Positions 53,066 through 57,478 of a DNA stretch of 57,478 bases are shown in pieces (position 1 is the first letter of the stretch; every line of letters starts with the position of its first letter). The position numbers and the translations under genes are program-made. Source of the stretch: an uncultured Acidobacteriia bacterium (lineage in GTDB: Bacteria; Acidobacteriota; Terriglobia; Bryobacterales; Bryobacteraceae); NCBI GenBank assembly GCA_903907865.1, contig CAIVPR010000101.1, positions 1-57,478 on the forward strand. Direction: 5' to 3'. The notes beneath the pieces are model-generated. The model saw only the letters and a program-made list of their open reading frames with translations, had not been told where the DNA came from and did not search any database.

Positions 53066-53647
53066 ATGGTCCGCAGGGCGATGATGGCGACTGTCGGGAT
53101 CGCGTTGGCGATCTGCGCGGTCGCGGCTTCGCCGGGCCCGGCGTCCGAGAAGTACCACCGGATCGAACAGCGGCGGGTGCCGCGCGGGTCCAGCATCTTC
53201 TTTTCGGCCAAGGAACTGAACGACTGGATGCGCGACGAGGAATCGTTTTGGGCCTCGCTTGGCATCCGGCATGTGCGTTTCGACTTCGCGACGGACCGGG
53301 TCACGGTGCGGGGCGATGTCGATTTCGTGAAGGCAGTGCATGCGGCGGACCCGGAGGCGGCGTCGGGGTTCCTGGGCATGTTGCTCGGCAAGCTGCTGGC
53401 CGGGGAGCGACCGGTCGAGGTGGCCGTCCATCTCACTTCCGGTGGCGGCCGGTGCCGGGTGGATGTGGAGCGGCTGGCCGTTTCCGGCGTGCCGCTGGAG
53501 GGCGGGGCGCTGGACTTCCTGATCCAGAACTACCTGCGTCCCGCGTTCCCGGACGCGCATGTCGCCGAATGGTTCGGGTTCGACTTCGATGTTGACCGGG
53601 CGGTGGTGACAGCTGCCGGGGCCGAAGTGTTTATTCGTCCGAAGTGA
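53066..53647 (+). CDS. Secreted hypothetical protein
   Basis: 193 residues. An N-terminal signal segment (about 1-23: VRRAMMATVGIALAICAVAAS) is followed by a beta-rich body without recognised motifs (VRFDFATDRVTVRGDVDFVKA, VEVAVHLTSGGGRCRVDVERL). The repeated VDV strands recall lipid-binding DUF2993/LmeA-type proteins, but no firm link can be made. It is divergent from rimI. Its 3' end overlaps the mutarotase stop by 17 bases (convergent). Confidence 0.65.
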   Translation: MVRRAMMATVGIALAICAVAASPGPASEKYHRIEQRRVPRGSSIFFSAKELNDWMRDEESFWASLGIRHVRFDFATDRVTVRGDVDFVKAVHAADPEAASGFLGMLLGKLLAGERPVEVAVHLTSGGGRCRVDVERLAVSGVPLEGGALDFLIQNYLRPAFPDAHVAEWFGFDFDVDRAVVTAAGAEVFIRPK

Positions 53648-54458
53648 CCGTGATTTCCACCTCCATCACATGGCGTGCGCCCGGGGCTAGCGTGATGGCG
53701 TCGGAGCCCACGTTGCCGGATTCGACGCAGAGCATGCGTGTCCAGTCGTCTGGGCCCATGTCGGCGATTGTAGCGGTTCTGGGGCCCCAGGGGTTCCAGA
53801 CGATGGTGCTGTTGGAGCCGGTCTTCAAGATCCGGATGCGGCGGCGGTTGCCCGGATCGTGGATCTCGCAGGTGGCGGCGGTTCTGTTGAAGACGTTGTC
53901 GGTTTCCCGTTCGAAATGGAACGGGCCATCGGGAGCGGTCTTTCGTGCGAAGCCGTCGGTCTTGTCGAGGTAGGTTGCGTTCTCCACGCCGGTGACGGAA
54001 CACTGGCGGACATCGGCGACCTCGAAGTATGTGTGGAGCGCGTTCTGGAAGGACTGGTGCGAGGCGGACGTGTTTTCGACTGCCAGTTCCAATGTTAAGG
54101 CCGATTCAAAGCCGATCCGGTAGGCGGCCCGGAGTCCGTCCTTCTCCGGGAGTGTCAGCAAGACCGAGGACTTGTCGGAGTCTTCCAAGGTCCATAGGGC
54201 CGTCCGGGCCCAGCCGTGCGCGGGACCCGGTTGGCCGTCCGACCGCGGTCCAAACCAGGGAAGAATGACGGGAATACCACCCCGGATCGCCACGCCCGGC
54301 TTGAAGTGGCTCCGCGAACTCAGAAACAGGACTGGCTGGTGACCTTTCGGCTTCCAATGTGTGACGTGGGCACCCTGGAGGTAGACCTGGGCGTCGCAAT
54401 GGTCGTTGGATACCTCCGCGAGTTGCAGGCCTGTGGGGTCGTGTTCCAGGCGGACCAT
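53631..54458 (-). CDS. D-hexose-6-phosphate mutarotase (aldose 1-epimerase family, YeaD-like)
   Basis: 275 residues from the ATG at 54458. The galactose-mutarotase fold shows GAHVTHWKPKG, FKPGVAIRGGIPVILPWFG, HGWART and ALHTYFEVAD (His in the active site), with GPDDWTRMLCVESGN near the end. It interconverts anomers of hexose 6-phosphate. The ATG overlaps the TAA of the esterase gene by one base (TAATG), indicating coupling. An ATG 18 bases upstream (54476) would overlap further. Confidence 0.86.
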   Translation of the reverse strand: MVRLEHDPTGLQLAEVSNDHCDAQVYLQGAHVTHWKPKGHQPVLFLSSRSHFKPGVAIRGGIPVILPWFGPRSDGQPGPAHGWARTALWTLEDSDKSSVLLTLPEKDGLRAAYRIGFESALTLELAVENTSASHQSFQNALHTYFEVADVRQCSVTGVENATYLDKTDGFARKTAPDGPFHFERETDNVFNRTAATCEIHDPGNRRRIRILKTGSNSTIVWNPWGPRTATIADMGPDDWTRMLCVESGNVGSDAITLAPGARHVMEVEITVTSDE

Positions 54459-56521
54459 TATTTCGGTACCTGCCAATTGTTGTCAAAGAGGCCCGCGATG
54501 CTCATTTCGGGCAGGGGCGAGCCCTCTTTGGCGGTTACGATGGCGTAGTCGCCCCAGAGCGGCATGCCGTAGTCGCCGTTGTACTCGCGGTCGATGATGG
54601 TCAGGCCGGTGTTCAGTACCACATACTTGCCCGGCTGGAGCGGATTCGGGTAGACGAGGGCGGGGAAGTGGTCCTTGGCGGGGAAGTTCTGGCCAGCCAT
54701 GGAGACCGATTCCTTGGTCCATTTGAGCGGCAGCTTGCCGACCACCTTGGCGATGAGGGAGTTGCTGCCGGGGTCGCCGAAGAGTACCACGTGGTACTTG
54801 GCGAGGTCGGCGGGGGTGACGTCCTTGTCGTCCTTGACGTAGGGGTGGCCGCGGAAGTATTTGGCCCAAAGGGTGTCGAAACGGGCGAGGGTGCGGAGGG
54901 CCTGCTGGTTGACGGCATCGTTCCACGGCGTGCCGGTGGGGCGGACGAGGAGGAACGGATCGATGAAGGCGTCGTCGATAGGTCCTTGGAGGGCGTGGAC
55001 CTTGTGGAGCGCAGCGACGGGGGCGGGTTTGTCGACGGCCCAGCCCTTGGGGCCTTTGCGGAGGGCGATGGCCGGGCCCGGCTTGACCTTTACGGTCTGG
55101 CCGTCGATGGTGACGTTCTTGGCCTTGGTGGTTTCGGCGAGCGACAAGCGTCCGACGTTGTGGGTGGTGACGGTGTAGGTGTCGCCTGCGGGACTGCGGA
55201 CGGCGTCGATGTCGGCGCGCTCGTAGAGCTTGTCCATTTCGTCGACGGTGATCCAGTAATCCTTGTTGTAGCGGGTGGTGTAGGTGAGGAATTTGATGTG
55301 GTCGGGCGACGTCTGCCCCTTGTCGCCCCATTCCTTCAAGAACTCGTCGAGCTGTTTGCGGACGAGGGCGCTGGTGCCGTGGCCTGTGTTCTGGGAGATG
55401 AGAAAGATGTCTGGCGTGCCCTTCATGCGGTAGAAGTTGGGGTCGCCCTCGGCTGGGAAGCCTTCCTTTTCGAGCTGAGCGCGGGCGCGGAGGGAACTCT
55501 CGAGCTGGCCGCGGTGAGCGGTTCCTTGCGGGTAGGAAGGCAGAACGGCGGTCTGGGTGTCGGTGTCGCCATCGTGTCCGGCGAGGGGCAGGTTGAAGGC
55601 GTTGAGCGCCCACTCCTCCATGTTTTCCCAGATCTTGAGGACGGGGTATTGGTAGGGCTCGAGGCCGGGCAACTGGGCGCGGCGGGACCAGGTTCCGGCC
55701 CCGATCTCGGCGGCGGCGAAACGGTCGGGGTAGTGGAGGGCGATGTGCCACGCGCCTTCGCCTCCCATGGAGAAGCCGCGGAGGAGGACGCGCTTGTCGT
55801 CGATCTTGAACCGCTTCTTGACGGCGGCGATGGCCTCGAAAACGTCGCCCTCGCCAGCCCAGTGCCAGCCGGCGCTGTTGATGCGGCCGAAGAGGTCGAC
55901 CTGGATTTGGCCTTGGTCGGCGACGGTGACGGCGTTGGGGCCGGGTGGGCGCTGGTGGTCGAAGGAGTAAAGGAATTCGGATTCGGTGGTGTTGTTTTGG
56001 CGACCGTGGAGCCAGACGTAAAGGCGGGTGGGCTTGGTGGGGTCGTAGTTGGCCGGGAGCGCGACGTGGTAGGGCTGGACGGAGCCGTCGATTTCGGAGG
56101 TGTACCCGTAGAGGCGGCTTTTGCCCGCTTCCGTCCATGGAGCCTTGGCGGCGAGCAACTGCTGGGCGCGGTCGATGCCGGTGTCGAGGACCTGCATGGC
56201 GTGGTCGATAGCGGCCTGGGTGATGGTGAGTTCGGGGAATTCGAGGAGGAATCGGCCCGCCTTGGCGTAGACTTCGACGTCGCCGACGAGGGTGGGGTCG
56301 GCGTGGCGGGATTTGAGGTCAGTGATGGTGGCGTCGATCTTGTCGGTCTTGGATTTGATCTGGGCCAGTTCCTCGGGCTTGGGCTGGACGGGGGCGGGGC
56401 CTCCTCGACCGCCCCGGCCGGGGGCTTGGGCGGGCGGGGCTTGGGTTGGGGCGGGTTGTTGGGCCGAGGCGAAGACGGCCAAGGCGAGGGTTGCGAAGAC
56501 TAGGGATTTGGTGTGACGCAT
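54458..56521 (-). CDS. Large secreted alpha/beta-hydrolase (esterase/peptidase-like)
   Basis: 687 residues. A signal peptide (1-20, ASA) is followed by a Pro/Ala/Gly-rich linker (about 22-48), a helical segment, and the hydrolase domain: YVWLHGRQNNTTESEFLYS, GWHWAGEGDVFEAI and GFSMGGEGAWH with nucleophile Ser251. A late NTGHGTSALVRK fits the catalytic His. The C-terminal ~200 residues are a separate domain. It may be an extracytoplasmic esterase or prolyl-oligopeptidase-like enzyme. The start at 56521 gives a clean signal peptide; longer frames upstream are pseudogene sequence. It is coupled to the mutarotase. Confidence 0.82.
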   Translation of the reverse strand: MRHTKSLVFATLALAVFASAQQPAPTQAPPAQAPGRGGRGGPAPVQPKPEELAQIKSKTDKIDATITDLKSRHADPTLVGDVEVYAKAGRFLLEFPELTITQAAIDHAMQVLDTGIDRAQQLLAAKAPWTEAGKSRLYGYTSEIDGSVQPYHVALPANYDPTKPTRLYVWLHGRQNNTTESEFLYSFDHQRPPGPNAVTVADQGQIQVDLFGRINSAGWHWAGEGDVFEAIAAVKKRFKIDDKRVLLRGFSMGGEGAWHIALHYPDRFAAAEIGAGTWSRRAQLPGLEPYQYPVLKIWENMEEWALNAFNLPLAGHDGDTDTQTAVLPSYPQGTAHRGQLESSLRARAQLEKEGFPAEGDPNFYRMKGTPDIFLISQNTGHGTSALVRKQLDEFLKEWGDKGQTSPDHIKFLTYTTRYNKDYWITVDEMDKLYERADIDAVRSPAGDTYTVTTHNVGRLSLAETTKAKNVTIDGQTVKVKPGPAIALRKGPKGWAVDKPAPVAALHKVHALQGPIDDAFIDPFLLVRPTGTPWNDAVNQQALRTLARFDTLWAKYFRGHPYVKDDKDVTPADLAKYHVVLFGDPGSNSLIAKVVGKLPLKWTKESVSMAGQNFPAKDHFPALVYPNPLQPGKYVVLNTGLTIIDREYNGDYGMPLWGDYAIVTAKEGSPLPEMSIAGLFDNNWQVPK

Positions 56522-56592
56522 GGGGAAGCCTTTGAAGATGCTGCGGACCTGTTCGAGCAATGAGGTGCTACCGCGACGGAACTTTCGGTTAT

Positions 56593-56629
56593 GGCCGCCT
56601 GAAAGGCGGCTGCAGCGAAGAATCGCTGC
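56593..56629. repeat. Double hairpin upstream of the esterase gene
   Basis: GCCGCC-tgaaa-GGCGGC (about 56594-56610) is followed directly by GCAGCG-aagaat-CGCTGC (56612-56629). It resembles a REP-type element. No second copy was noticed in the window. Confidence 0.55.
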
Positions 56630-56639
56630 CCCACAATGG

Positions 56640-57195
56640 GACGGAAGGGGAAGTTTATCAGACTCGTGGTCGGATGTTGTGGAAGTTATTGATTCTGTGT
56701 GGGTAGATGGTTCCGGGACAGGTGTTTCGGGAGTCGGAACAGAGCCAAACAGACCCAATAAGTCCTCGGGAATTGTGCCGGGCGGGTCGGCGGGCGGGGG
56801 GATGACGAGGCGGTCGTACTTGCCCTGTAAGTAGGGGTCTTCAGGGTTGGTTTCCGATTTGGACGCCGGTTGGTTCTTTGCGTGGTGGCCCGTAGGCGGA
56901 GGAGCGTGGCCAGGGCTTTGTGGAAGTCGCGGTTGTGGCGGGCGGCGTCGCGGGAGAGCTGGGGGAGGACCTTGGAGGTGTCGACGAGTTCCCGGTATCC
57001 AAGGGCGTTGCGGAAAGCGACGGGGCTGTGGTCGGGGTGCGGTGCTCCGGCTTCCGGGTCGGGTTGGGGGAGGAGCGGCTCGGGAATGGTGTTGTAGGAA
57101 TGGTCGATGAGGCGGGCTTCTAGAACGCCGAGGCGGTCGCGCCGCCAGGAGGATGCGACCATGTCGTTGACTAGGGATTTTTCGAGGTGGTGGTG
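56640..57195 (-). pseudogene. Second decayed member of the 'NALRHGLTGR' family
   Basis: Read on the minus strand, HHLEKSLVNDMVASSWRRDR, then LGVLEARLIDHSYN, runs from a TGA near 57195. It continues in frame to RDFHKALATLLRLRATT near 56870, where the frame shifts to GHHAKNQPASKSETNPEDP, ending about 56640 in unrelated sequence. The N-terminal part with the RHGLTG motif is missing. It belongs to the same family as 25855-26510 (inferred from similar organisation). The gap 56522-56640 is the esterase leader. Confidence 0.6.
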
Positions 57196-57309
57196 TCAGG
57201 AAAACTGTGTAAACGCCTTCAGGGCTACCAACTTGCTTTTGGTTGTCCGGTCGTAGACAAACACCGCTGAAGCCCATCCCGCCGGAGCCGCCCGTCGCGT
57301 ATACCATCC

Positions 57310-57381
57310 TGCCAGAACGGCGCGGAGCGCGCAAGGGCGGCCCGGCGAAGCGCACCCTTGCGCGCGAGTACCGTTCTGGCA
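57310..57381. repeat. Long imperfect palindrome near the right edge
   Basis: TGCCAGAACGG pairs with CCGTTCTGGCA (outer arms, 57310-57320 and 57371-57381). GCGCGCAAGGG pairs with CCCTTGCGCGC inside, around a loop of about 16 bases. The flanks from 57196 to the window end hold no recognisable gene. Confidence 0.75.
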
Positions 57382-57478
57382 CCCCGGAATGCCGGCGGGC
57401 GGGGCCGTCGGGTTGGGCGGCCCATCCTGCTGGTGGGTTTTGAGCCTTTCCGCTGCCGGGCCGCTAGTTCCGCGCCCC

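Overview
The window looks like a chromosomal segment of an acidobacterium, probably of the Solibacter/Bryobacter lineage. This is inferred from several things together. Coding is GC-rich. There are two very large Oar-type TonB-dependent receptors with N-terminal carboxypeptidase-regulatory domains. There is a Ser/Thr kinase with a TolB-like and TPR extracytoplasmic part. Lineage-typical hypothetical families recur, including a C-terminal motif (LSAAARQRIADAQRRRW), DUF1569 and DUF4159. A dispersed palindrome can be translated in one frame as SRDREGAF. No tRNA, rRNA, CRISPR array or complete prophage was seen.

Layout. 1-750: end of an IS1182-like transposase. 749-1510: degraded DNA with a possible cytochrome remnant. 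1511-3501: DUF1569 protein, a deoxyhypusine-synthase-like enzyme and an SMR transporter. 3592-5258 (minus): lipid kinase and metallophosphoesterase. 5348-10185: S41 peptidase and a Ser/Thr kinase. 10188-18667 (minus): small repeat protein, NAD(P)-binding protein, DUF4159 protein, TonB receptor 1, TauE/SafE permease, SEC-C protein, a secreted beta-propeller and a small membrane protein. 18814-19486: VapBC-like toxin-antitoxin pair with an apparently leaderless promoter. 19515-25642: lysine riboswitch followed by dapE-asd-lysC-dapB-dapA-dapD. 25850-26510: a frameshifted pseudogene. 26735-29353: gyrA. 29368-29816: hicB plus a frameshifted hicA. 29869-33940: yceD-rpmF-plsX and a DsbD-TlpA fusion. 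34314-37772 (minus): TonB receptor 2. 38034-38981: Rpn-type nuclease 1. 38985-39476 (minus): conserved hypothetical. 39558-41678: xerD and a CCA/poly(A)-polymerase-like enzyme. 41759-44055: cobalt/nickel ECF transporter CbiMN-CbiQ-CbiO. 44408-46669: dtd, then an ECF sigma / anti-sigma / Spy-like cassette. 46858-47682: Rpn-type nuclease 2, flanked by a 16-bp direct repeat. 47725-48984 (minus): MFS exporter, divergent from a Fur-family regulator. 49598-51856: FHA-GAF-PP2C phosphatase and an HD protein. 51859-54458: Smr, DUF465, RimI, a secreted protein and a sugar-phosphate mutarotase. 54458-56521 (minus): large secreted esterase. The right end holds a second decayed member of the family seen near 26 kb and a long hairpin.

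The clearest functional unit is the succinylase-branch diaminopimelate/lysine operon under a lysine riboswitch. It supplies aspartate kinase, semialdehyde dehydrogenase, dihydrodipicolinate synthase and reductase, the succinyltransferase and the desuccinylase. The aminotransferase, the epimerase DapF and LysA are not in the window. Other coherent units are the ATGA-coupled DHS-like/SMR pair (possible polyamine synthesis and export), the metal ECF transporter with a dyad upstream, the sigma/anti-sigma/Spy envelope-stress cassette, and the ribosome/lipid cluster yceD-rpmF-plsX.

No wholly new defence or biosynthetic system is obvious. The best leads are the DHS-like/SMR pair, the CPAF-like S41 peptidase next to a kinase, the two identically spaced Rpn-type nucleases (one inside direct repeats), the DsbD-TlpA fusion, and the three-copy palindromic repeat.
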